Shown here one piece after another: positions 1-5,657 of a stretch of 10,351 nucleotides of DNA. Origin of the DNA: an uncultured Bdellovibrio sp. Lineage in GTDB: Bacteria; Bdellovibrionota; Bdellovibrionia; Bdellovibrionales; Bdellovibrionaceae. The DNA is taken from assembly GCA_946482355.1 (NCBI GenBank), contig CAMLRE010000034.1, forward strand, positions 1-10,351. The letters run 5' to 3'. Below the pieces are notes generated by a model. The model saw only the letters and a list, made by a program, of their open reading frames with translations, did no database searches and was not told the origin of the DNA. Positions within the stretch are counted from its first letter, which is position 1. Each line of letters opens with the position of its first letter. The position numbers were made by a program, and so were the translations under genes.

Positions 1-282
1 GCCGATAGCTATCGGTCCTGTTGGAAATTCTACGGTAAAATCTGTGTCGACGTGATAGAAGTCTTTGCCTTTTCTTACGAAACCAATTTCAGCCATCGCT
101 TCAGTAATTTCTTTATTATCGTTAGGGCTAATAAAATCTAGATCACGAGATTGATATTCATTATCAGAATAAATTGTAACAACAGCACCTCCAACAAGAG
201 TGGTTTGGATACCTTTTTGTTGCAAGTGGTTTGTTATGAATCCTGCTAACTCTGAAAGTGAAGTGCTTTTTGAAAGCTTCAT
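1..282 (-). CDS. Nucleotidyltransferase-fold protein, possible toxin of a TA-like pair (C-terminus cut by window edge)
   Basis: Partial gene: 94 codons from ATG at 282 run open to base 1. The visible protein has the nucleotidyltransferase core: a Gly-Gly turn at residues 31-32 (LVGGAVV), followed 15 residues later by RDLDF with Asp47 and Asp49 as the candidate metal ligands, and Glu85 in a VEF strand as a possible third carboxylate. This spacing is typical of minimal nucleotidyltransferases and of AbiEii/DUF6036-like proteins, which transfer nucleotides to RNA or protein targets. The start codon overlaps the stop of the upstream winged-helix gene by 4 bases (ATGA), and AAGGA lies just ahead of it, so translation is probably coupled. 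Read with its HTH partner it looks like the toxin of a toxin-antitoxin or AbiE-like pair, but the target is unknown and a housekeeping role is possible because the C-terminal half cannot be seen. Confidence 0.7.
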   Translation of the reverse strand, partial: MKLSKSTSLSELAGFITNHLQQKGIQTTLVGGAVVTIYSDNEYQSRDLDFISPNDNKEITEAMAEIGFVRKGKDFYHVDTDFTVEFPTGPIAIG

Positions 283-608
283 AATTCCTTGCCTGTGCGA
301 CGAGGGCGAGTACGTTCTCTGTAATATTTCTGAATAGTTTCTTTAGGTAATATTTCTAACTCTTTCTCAAGGAGGGTTAGAAGTTCTTTTTTTATCGCTA
401 AGCGTGGATTAAAAGTAAAAACACGTAGATTGCCGGTCATTCTGCTAACCAGAATTCCATTAGCTTCAAGCTTTACGAGCTGCTTTTGAACCTGACTTGG
501 TGCGATTTCAAAAGTTTTGGCAATTTTATTAATATAACCTTCTCCGTAATTAGTAATGTAAAGAAGAACCTTCTCTGAGACAGCGTTGCCAAATAGTGCA
601 GGGTACAT
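279..608 (-). CDS. Winged helix-turn-helix (ArsR-like) regulator, probable antitoxin or autorepressor
   Basis: The 109-residue protein starts at ATG 608. An in-frame TTG at 620 is less likely because the GGAGG ribosome site (614-618, 5 bases before ATG 608) would lie inside that longer frame. Residues 10-50 form a winged-helix DNA-binding core with a recognition helix around 37-51 (SQVQKQLVKLEANGI). A beta wing follows at about 53-66, then a helical, charged tail ending in RTRPRR. The family resembles short ArsR-type regulators that I recall sitting next to nucleotidyltransferases. It overlaps the downstream nucleotidyltransferase by 4 bases. Three palindromic boxes with 21-bp spacing lie directly upstream and probably bind this protein, giving autoregulation. 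Function as an antitoxin is inferred from layout only. Confidence 0.8.
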   Translation of the reverse strand: MYPALFGNAVSEKVLLYITNYGEGYINKIAKTFEIAPSQVQKQLVKLEANGILVSRMTGNLRVFTFNPRLAIKKELLTLLEKELEILPKETIQKYYRERTRPRRTGKEL

Positions 609-620
609 GTTATCCTCCAA

Positions 621-682
621 AGTAGTATAATCATACTACTTTTCAGTATAATTATACTACAAAATAGTATGATTATCTGAAA
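621..682. promoter_or_regulatory. Three tandem palindromic operators, 21-bp period, over the HTH promoter
   Basis: Three boxes share the core AGTATrATyATACT. Box 1 (621-640) has perfect 8-base arms around AATC, box 2 (642-661) contains the perfect palindrome AGTATAATTATACT, and box 3 (663-682) is degenerate on its right arm (ATCT for ATACT). Centres fall at 630.5, 651.5 and 672.5, exactly two helical turns apart, so dimers would stack on one face of the DNA. On the minus strand box 2 contains TATAAT (656 to 651), a plausible -10 for the HTH gene; no good -35 is visible. Binding would block that promoter. Confidence 0.7.
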
Positions 683-703
683 AGTCCCAGGCAAAGGTCT
701 AGT

Positions 704-730
704 TAACAGCCCCGGCAAAATAGCCGATAA
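704..730 (+). promoter_or_regulatory. Candidate sigma-28 (FliA) promoter
   Basis: A perfect sigma-28 -10 element, GCCGATAA, sits at 723-730. TAAC at 704-707 is placed exactly 15 bases upstream, where the consensus has TAAA. Transcription would start near 736, only about 5 bases before ATG 741, so the mRNA would be almost leaderless, which fits the lack of a ribosome site. FliA is known to control much of the attack-phase programme in Bdellovibrio. The -35 half is only a 3 of 4 match. Confidence 0.5.
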
Positions 731-740
731 ATTTAACTAT

Positions 741-2474
741 ATGATGCCATCATTTTTTGCCCTTTTTCTTTCTTTGTTCTTAGGACTTTCGACGTCTGTT
801 AACGCCGCTGAAAGCTGTGATCTAAGAACCGATACACTGTCACCGATTACAGATCTGGTTAAAAAAAATTGCGAAGAAGCCAAAGCTTCAACTCAATGCC
901 AAAAAGTCTATCAAGAAATTAAAGAAGCAGGTGGTGATCCATCAGCAAGAGCTTTAATTTGCGGTGGCGATGAAAATCAAAGCTGGTTATCGGGATCAGC
1001 TGAATGGGCCACAGGTTGTTTAATTGGTGTGGGTGATTATTTTGTAAAGCTTGGTGAATCCATCGGTGAAACAGCCGCTGAGTTTATGTTAGAGCGTGAA
1101 CAAAAAGCAGCAGAACTTGCAGCCTGTGATAAAGATATTAATAAAAAAAGACTTCTTTACGAAGATTACAATAGCCGTATGCCACAGGTATTACGCACGA
1201 CTCAACCACCGGACTCAGAACTTCAAGCTCTGAAATGTGAAAAAATTCAAACGAATCTAGTAATGGAGCAGCGAAAGTTATCAATGCGTGCCTTTAATAA
1301 AGTTCGTGCACGTTTAAATGATCGTAATGCAACTTATACACCTGAAGAACAGCAGTTTGTTGATTGGACAAACAAAGTTAATAAACCAAAATTAGACGGC
1401 AATGTGATTGATCTTGCAAAAGCTCATTTGAAAAAAATGGGCGTGCAGTACGATTGTTACAACAGCAAATATCAAAAAGCTTTGATTTGCGAAGCGATGG
1501 CTGAAGTAGCTCCGACTTTATGGGGCGCTGCTAAAGCGGGTGCCGCTGCTTTAAAAGCAGCTCGCGCGCAACGTCTGGCCAAATTAGCCGGTGTTAAAAA
1601 AGTTGATGATTTCGTAGCTGATGTCAACGCCGCAGAACGGGCCACAGCAGGACCTGGTGGGCGAATCACAAATGCCGCTGATAAAGAAAAAATTCTAGCA
1701 GCTGCCGCTGGCTTAACTCCGGAAGAACGTATTTTAGCGTTAGAAAAAATCAGAGGTAAACCACTATCTAAGCGTGAAGCCGATCAGTGGCTTAAAATGC
1801 ACGATGTGGGAACAACAGAAGGCCGTGGCTTTGGAACATACACAAAAGAAGATATTGATTTAAAAAGAAAGTTAGCTTCAGAAATCAATCCTGATACGGG
1901 CAAACCTTATTTCACTGATGATGAAATTAAAATCGGTCTAAGAAATGGTATCACTGGTGCGCAAGATAAGACGTCACTTGCCAAAGTAAATTCAACAAAT
2001 GCCCGTGAAGTTTATGCCGCTAAAGCCCGTGAACAAGACTATTCGCAATACCATCGTTTACATGCAGAAGCTGCCGCCGCTGAAGGAAAAATCAGTGAAG
2101 CTTCTGAAGCTTATAATAGTGCTTACAAAGCTTACGTTAAAGAAAATAAAATCGATCTTAAAGATGCCAATACGGCCAAAAGAACTCTTTCTAATTTATC
2201 AGAGCGTCAGTTGTATGAGTTAGAAGAGACCGCAGCCAGATCTGGACAAGTTCAACAGATTAACGAAGTCACAAAAGCTAAATGGAACAAGATTGAAGCC
2301 GACATTAAAAAAAGCTACTCAGGAAAACCTGGGTATCAAGACGCGGTAACTCAGCAGGTTCACACTGAATACAATAATCTTCGTGAGTTAACTAACAGTA
2401 AAAACCCAATCGTAAAAAAAGCGGCTGAAGAAAAATTAAAATCTCTTAAAGTCGTTTATCCGGGACTAAAATAA
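741..2474 (+). CDS. Large secreted protein, cysteine-rich N-terminal half and Ala/Lys-rich helical C-terminal half, function unknown
   Basis: The 577-residue protein begins with a hydrophobic signal segment (residues 5-21) and a likely signal peptidase cut after VNA. The segment is unusual in having no Lys or Arg before it. Start could be ATG 741 or the adjacent ATG 744; the frame has no other start back to the stop at 678. All nine cysteines (26, 44, 53, 74, 93, 129, 166, 239, 250) lie in the first 250 residues, which suggests a disulfide-bonded periplasmic or exported domain. Residues 260-285 are Ala-rich and could form an amphipathic or membrane-inserting helix. Residues 325-406 contain a helical module (LTPEERILALE, then KMHDVG, GTYTKEDI, GITG) that resembles modules I recall from large secreted proteins of Bdellovibrio and myxobacteria. 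The remaining C-terminus is charged, cysteine-free and helical. No catalytic motif was recognised. It is probably cotranscribed with the DUF1904 gene 2 bases downstream. Confidence 0.85.
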   Translation: MMPSFFALFLSLFLGLSTSVNAAESCDLRTDTLSPITDLVKKNCEEAKASTQCQKVYQEIKEAGGDPSARALICGGDENQSWLSGSAEWATGCLIGVGDYFVKLGESIGETAAEFMLEREQKAAELAACDKDINKKRLLYEDYNSRMPQVLRTTQPPDSELQALKCEKIQTNLVMEQRKLSMRAFNKVRARLNDRNATYTPEEQQFVDWTNKVNKPKLDGNVIDLAKAHLKKMGVQYDCYNSKYQKALICEAMAEVAPTLWGAAKAGAAALKAARAQRLAKLAGVKKVDDFVADVNAAERATAGPGGRITNAADKEKILAAAAGLTPEERILALEKIRGKPLSKREADQWLKMHDVGTTEGRGFGTYTKEDIDLKRKLASEINPDTGKPYFTDDEIKIGLRNGITGAQDKTSLAKVNSTNAREVYAAKAREQDYSQYHRLHAEAAAAEGKISEASEAYNSAYKAYVKENKIDLKDANTAKRTLSNLSERQLYELEETAARSGQVQQINEVTKAKWNKIEADIKKSYSGKPGYQDAVTQQVHTEYNNLRELTNSKNPIVKKAAEEKLKSLKVVYPGLK

Positions 2475-2476
2475 CT

Positions 2477-2815
2477 ATGCCACATATTCGCGTTCGCGCC
2501 ATGACTGATTCAGATGTTAAAAACCTTAGCCAAGTTTTACCTAAAGAACTTTCGCTATTAATGAATACACCAGAAGATAATTTCACTGTCGAAAAAATCC
2601 CGACAGTTTTTTATCGTCAGGGTGCCGTTGTTGCTGACGGAGAAGGTGATCCGATGATTGAAATTCATTGGTTTGACCGTGGCGCTGAAATGAAATCTGC
2701 CGCCGCCAAGAAAGTCACCGAGCTTGTGCAAGGCTTTACAAAATCAGAATATATCGCTGTGGTATTTTTTGATTTACCAAAAACAAATTATTTTGAAAAT
2801 GGGACACACTTTTAA
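2477..2815 (+). CDS. DUF1904 family protein, tautomerase/MIF-like
   Basis: The 112-residue cytoplasmic protein matches the DUF1904 pattern from memory. It has the start MPHIRVRAM with Pro2 (the catalytic N-terminal proline position in the tautomerase superfamily), DNFTVE at 34-39, the hallmark IEIHWFDRG at 61-69, and a final strand VVFFDL at 95-100. Tautomerases use Pro2 as a general base for keto-enol reactions; whether DUF1904 proteins are active is not established to my knowledge. It starts 2 bases after the stop of the secreted-protein gene, without a clear ribosome site, so translation probably reinitiates from the upstream gene. Its stop codon lies in the loop of the hairpin at 2798-2830. 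No signal peptide is present, so it should stay in the cytoplasm even though its operon partner is exported. Confidence 0.8.
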   Translation: MPHIRVRAMTDSDVKNLSQVLPKELSLLMNTPEDNFTVEKIPTVFYRQGAVVADGEGDPMIEIHWFDRGAEMKSAAAKKVTELVQGFTKSEYIAVVFFDLPKTNYFENGTHF

Positions 2816-2830
2816 TCAGTGTATCCCATT
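2798..2830. terminator. Shared hairpin terminator between convergent genes
   Basis: Arms 2798-2810 and 2818-2830 pair over 13 bases around a 7-base loop that holds the DUF1904 stop codon. On the plus strand there is one C/A mismatch; on the minus strand that pair becomes a U-G wobble, so the stem is continuous. The T-tracts are weak on both sides (ATTTCTTACTT after it on plus; TTCAAAATAATTTG on minus). It probably terminates both the plus-strand pair and the minus-strand gene ending at 2840. Confidence 0.65.
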
Positions 2831-2839
2831 ATTTCTTAC

Positions 2840-4087
2840 TTACTGTAAATTAAGAATTTCTTCGATAATATTTGCATCTAATTTTTGATTGTTCTTACTG
2901 CAAGGTGAAGAACTTAATGGCACCCATAAAAAGTCTGGGTTTCCTGAAAGCCAGTTGCCACCGATAATTTCACCGGCTTCGTTGACTTTAATTGTGTATC
3001 TATATTTTTTTTGTTCAGCGCGGGCCACACCGGTTGCTTGTGATTTTACTTTATCATAATGGTGAAGACTTACCACGGCGATAACTTTAAAAGTTCTTGA
3101 ACCTGTTTTTGTAATTGTCATGTTATAACCAGAAATCACCGCATTATTTACAGTGGCGCTACGGTCGTAGTCTGTCGCTACTGGTTTTTGTAATTGCCCG
3201 ATATAATAAACTAAAGTTTTATGAAACACCGCCGGGCGAATATCACTCATGTTATCACCAGCACCTCTATATCTAGAACCAAAGAATGTGTGTGTCACAC
3301 AAAAGTCTCTTTCAGACAATAAAGCTTTTTGGTCTAACGTAGAAAATGTAATACCAGATTGAGCATCTGTTTTAGGTGTTACAGGTTCTTCATTTAAGAT
3401 AGCCGCAGCAGCCCAACCGTTACAGTGACCTTCCCAAACTTCGCCGGTCCAACCGTGATGATTGCGTTCATAGCGGACTGAATTTGGATTTTCACCGGTT
3501 CTGGCTTTAACAAAAGCATCATATTTTTTTAATGAGGCGGCGATAGTTTGGCCACGTTGCGGAAACCAATAGCCACGCCAAGGCATATGCGAAGCTTGCG
3601 CCGTGTAAGTTCCTTCAGAAATTGTCATTGGTGTATCTTCAACTTGCTGACTTAATAAAGCTTGCAGGTTTCCGTAAGCAGAATCAGTTGTTGTGTCAGA
3701 TAATTTAAGCGTCATGCGCACTTCAACATTGGGTTCTTTTAACGGAACAGAAAACGGATTAAAATCTGTAGATTTAATTCGGTGAGCTTTTAATTTTCCA
3801 TTTAATAAAGAGTAGTGAGTTAGATAACCATCTTGCCCCACGAATAAAGTTAACTCGGGTTTTACTTTGCCGGCTGTAACCATATAGATCATCTGACCTT
3901 TTTTTGGGGCTTCAACATTTTGATAACACCATGTTTCCGCATCGGTCAGTGTGGCTTCGGTGGGCTTTTCAACAGCTTCAACGCTCCCGGGCTTGAATAA
4001 ATAACAGTGGGGCGAACTTTCAGCTCCCAGTGCAGTTAAGGACATAAGACAGGTGAATAGGACGATAAATTTGTTTTTTGATGGCAT
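2840..4087 (-). CDS. Secreted transglutaminase elicitor-like protein
   Basis: The 415-residue protein has a signal peptide (Lys4 and Lys6, hydrophobic 7-20, cut near LGA|ESS). The centre has the pattern I associate with the transglutaminase elicitor family (TGase_elicitor, Phytophthora GP42 type): GHCNGWAAAAI with candidate catalytic Cys222, then RPAVFHKTLVYYIG with His290, then TDYDR with Asp306/Asp308, and near the end GEIIGGNW followed by NPDFLWVP (383-390). Such enzymes crosslink or deamidate glutamine side chains, and a secreted bacterial member could modify cell-envelope or prey proteins. Both the family assignment and the triad are from memory and motif spacing. The start at ATG 4087 is supported by GGAGG at 4094-4098, 6 bases upstream. 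It appears monocistronic, with its own promoter (4126-4155) and hairpin terminator. Confidence 0.65.
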   Translation of the reverse strand: MPSKNKFIVLFTCLMSLTALGAESSPHCYLFKPGSVEAVEKPTEATLTDAETWCYQNVEAPKKGQMIYMVTAGKVKPELTLFVGQDGYLTHYSLLNGKLKAHRIKSTDFNPFSVPLKEPNVEVRMTLKLSDTTTDSAYGNLQALLSQQVEDTPMTISEGTYTAQASHMPWRGYWFPQRGQTIAASLKKYDAFVKARTGENPNSVRYERNHHGWTGEVWEGHCNGWAAAAILNEEPVTPKTDAQSGITFSTLDQKALLSERDFCVTHTFFGSRYRGAGDNMSDIRPAVFHKTLVYYIGQLQKPVATDYDRSATVNNAVISGYNMTITKTGSRTFKVIAVVSLHHYDKVKSQATGVARAEQKKYRYTIKVNEAGEIIGGNWLSGNPDFLWVPLSSSPCSKNNQKLDANIIEEILNLQ

Positions 4088-4125
4088 TAAGGGCCTCCGG
4101 TTAGTTTTTCTGGAACAAAAAGCAG

Positions 4126-4155
4126 AATCTATGCCGTGGCGTTTATTTACTTCAA
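4126..4155 (-). promoter_or_regulatory. Possible sigma-70 promoter for the transglutaminase-like gene
   Basis: On the minus strand TTGAAG (4155-4150) and TAGATT (4131-4126) are separated by 18 bases. This would start transcription near 4119 and leave a leader of about 32 bases containing the GGAGG site. The -10 matches consensus at 4 of 6 positions. Confidence 0.35.
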
Positions 4156-4182
4156 AAAATTTTGGTTACATATTTTTATGCA

Positions 4183-4599
4183 GTGGAAAAGAAAACGCTG
4201 TTCACCAAATTTTCGAAATCCGCCGCCAATCTTTCGGGAAGGCCATTTACTTTTGGCTTAGCGATTTTTATTATTTTAGCGTGGTTAATTTCAGGACCAT
4301 TTTTTCATTTTAGCGACACCTGGCAGCTTATTATTAATACCAGCACAACGATCATTACTTTTTTAATGGTGTTTTTAATTCAGAGTACGCAAAACCGCGA
4401 TACCGCAGCCATCCAAATTAAATTAGATGAATTAATTCGCGCAACCCAAGGGGCGCACAACGCTTTATTAGATTTAGAAGAATTAGAAGATTCAGAAATT
4501 TCTAAAATTCGCGAAAACTACGAAATGTTAGCCGAAAAAGCCCGTAAAGATTTAAAAGCCGGCAAAGTCGATACTGAAATGCCAGATATTAAAAACTAA
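4183..4599 (+). CDS. Low-affinity iron permease family small membrane protein
   Basis: The protein shows the highly conserved core of the PF04120 family: GPFFHFSDTWQLIINT, TTIITFLMVFLIQ, TQNRDTAAIQIKLDELIRA, then AHNALLDLEEL. There are two membrane helices, followed by an acidic, helical cytoplasmic tail. The family is named after fungal low-affinity iron transporters, but bacterial members are about 120-150 residues with only two helices, and actual iron transport is unproven for them. Start choice is uncertain: GTG 4183 gives 138 residues and the usual short N-terminus before the FxKF segment, while TTG 4162 would add seven residues. Neither has a ribosome site. An ATG at 4178 is out of frame. 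Divergent from the transglutaminase-like gene. Confidence 0.75.
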   Translation: MEKKTLFTKFSKSAANLSGRPFTFGLAIFIILAWLISGPFFHFSDTWQLIINTSTTIITFLMVFLIQSTQNRDTAAIQIKLDELIRATQGAHNALLDLEELEDSEISKIRENYEMLAEKARKDLKAGKVDTEMPDIKN

Positions 4600-4626
4600 A
4601 AAAAACGCCGACCACTAGGATCGGCG
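4598..4626. terminator. Hairpin terminator between convergent genes, strongest on the minus strand
   Basis: CGCCGA (4606-4611) pairs with TCGGCG (4621-4626), with possible further CC/GG pairing inside. On the minus strand it is followed by eight T residues (complement of 4605-4598), a classic intrinsic terminator for the small secreted-protein gene ending at 4656. On the plus strand only CTTTCACTTT follows, so it is a weaker terminator for the permease-like gene ending 6 bases before the stem. Confidence 0.8.
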
Positions 4627-4655
4627 CTTTCACTTTAAATTCTGACTAAATAAAA

Positions 4656-4955
4656 TTATTTAGCTAAGAATTTGCAGTATTGGCCAACTAAGTTAGCTGA
4701 AATGCCAGATCCAACAGTAACAGTTTCGCCAGCTGCAACAGCTAAGTCGATTCTTTGCTGAACAGTTACTTCACGGTCTTTACCAACACGTCTTTCCATG
4801 TTGTAAACAACGTACTTGTAAGTTTTAGTTCCACCGTTGTTAGTAACAGTGCAGTGATACTCGCCACCAGAAAAAGATAATTTTCCGTACGTGCTTGAAA
4901 GCGCGTGGGCAGACATTGAAGCTACAGTAGCTAATAATACGATAACAGTTTTCAT
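4656..4955 (-). CDS. Small secreted protein of unknown function (99 aa, two cysteines)
   Basis: The protein has a clear signal peptide (MKTVIVLLATVASMSAHA, cut before LSS), leaving about 80 residues of beta-rich sequence. Cys35 and Cys94 near the two ends of the mature chain could form a disulfide. I do not recognise the family. Start ATG 4955 is supported by GGAGG at 4960-4964, and a good promoter lies upstream (4979-5008), so this is a single-gene transcript ending at the hairpin with a T8 tract at 4598-4626. No membrane anchor or lipobox is present; it should be soluble in the periplasm or exported. Confidence 0.8.
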   Translation of the reverse strand: MKTVIVLLATVASMSAHALSSTYGKLSFSGGEYHCTVTNNGGTKTYKYVVYNMERRVGKDREVTVQQRIDLAVAAGETVTVGSGISANLVGQYCKFLAK

Positions 4956-4978
4956 AAATCCTCCGTTTGTGTGGCGTT

Positions 4979-5008
4979 GTTATATGGCGAATTTAAAAAT
5001 GCGGTCAA
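4979..5008 (-). promoter_or_regulatory. Sigma-70-like promoter for the 99-aa secreted protein
   Basis: On the minus strand TTGACC (5008-5003) and TATAAC (4984-4979) are 18 bases apart, each one base off the E. coli consensus. Transcription would start near 4972, giving a short leader that contains the GGAGG at 4964-4960. Confidence 0.6.
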
Positions 5009-5062
5009 AGTCAGATAGACACAAAAACTACAATGCGTTGTTAGATTCTGTTAGCCCCGAGA

Positions 5063-5084
5063 AACGTTAGCGAAGGCTAACGTT
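5063..5084. other. Perfect 9-bp stem-loop, possible terminator or RNA structure
   Basis: AACGTTAGC (5063-5071) and GCTAACGTT (5076-5084) pair perfectly around loop GAAG. It lies 53-74 bases past the stop of the 129-aa gene on the minus strand, but on that strand no T-tract follows (TCTCGGGG). On the plus strand ATTTGATTTT follows, as in a terminator, yet no plus-strand gene precedes it. Its role is therefore unclear. Confidence 0.6.
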
Positions 5085-5136
5085 ATTTGATTTTCAATTA
5101 CGAATTCGTTTTGAGGTGAATGAGATTTGTGCAGGC

Positions 5137-5526
5137 CTACGGCGTACTCACACACTGAACTGATTTCCAGTTTACGCCTTGTTTTTTTGTGTATTTGAAT
5201 TCAAGGCTCATATCCCAACCTGGGTGTTCACCTGTTTTTGCAGCTTCACTAAATTGAAAGACACAGTCGAACGTATTTTTACCGGGCGCAGATTCTTTAC
5301 AGTTAAAAGAACGGGTAGCAACAGCCTTGTCAGCGCTTAATGTCCAATTGATATAGTTCGCAAAAAAATCTCTGACAGGAACTGTTTTGCTTGATCCGAT
5401 TTGGCAGTAATTTTGTACTTTTTTATTACCGTCTTTTAAAAGATCGGTAAGAATGGTTTTTTCAAGATCACCGGCAAAGGCACTTGAACTTACGACTAAA
5501 GCTAAACTAAATATGAATTTATTCAT
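5137..5526 (-). CDS. Small secreted protein of unknown function (129 aa, four cysteines)
   Basis: The signal peptide is textbook (MNKFIFSLALVVSSSAFA, cut before GDL). The mature protein of about 111 residues has four cysteines (41, 76, 88, 125), an even number consistent with two disulfides, and aromatic-rich strands such as DMSLEFKYTKK near the C-terminus. The length, a helical start and then beta strands recall small periplasmic alpha+beta (cystatin or NTF2-like) folds, but I recognise no family. Start ATG 5526 has AGGAA about 9 bases upstream. It is divergent from the MFS transporter across a 131-base gap. It is probably transcribed alone: the next minus-strand gene has its own promoter. 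Confidence 0.8.
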   Translation of the reverse strand: MNKFIFSLALVVSSSAFAGDLEKTILTDLLKDGNKKVQNYCQIGSSKTVPVRDFFANYINWTLSADKAVATRSFNCKESAPGKNTFDCVFQFSEAAKTGEHPGWDMSLEFKYTKKQGVNWKSVQCVSTP

Positions 5527-5657
5527 CTTGGGTTTCCTAACGTTGAAAACCTCATCATGCCTGTAAAACCCTGGGTAGGCAGCAAATATTCACCACCAGA
5601 AACAAAACGTCGACCTAGAGCTTGATTTGATTTCTCGAGTTAACATAGGATAATTAC

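Noticed and set aside
2..15. Perfect 14-base palindrome CCGATAGCTATCGG
   Set aside because: It lies within the nucleotidyltransferase coding region at the window edge, has no second copy, and could occur by chance.
609..620. TTG at 620 as start of the winged-helix gene
   Set aside because: The GGAGG ribosome site for ATG 608 lies within this extension, and nothing ribosome-site-like precedes 620.
473..718. Minus-strand open frame of 81 codons across the operator region
   Set aside because: It overlaps the winged-helix gene in another frame, runs through the operators, and has no coding-like composition.
1472..2223. Open frames at 1472-1669 (-) and 1999-2223 (+)
   Set aside because: Both lie wholly inside the 577-aa gene in other frames, without ribosome sites or recognisable domains.
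4053..4313. Plus-strand open frame of 86 codons
   Set aside because: It covers the end of the transglutaminase-like gene antisense and the permease-like gene in another frame; the permease frame has conserved family residues, this one does not.
4974..5043. Repeated 9-mer GCGTTGTTA at 4974-4982 and 5035-5043
   Set aside because: Only two short copies 61 bases apart; the first overlaps the -10 region of a promoter, and no palindrome or further copies support an operator.
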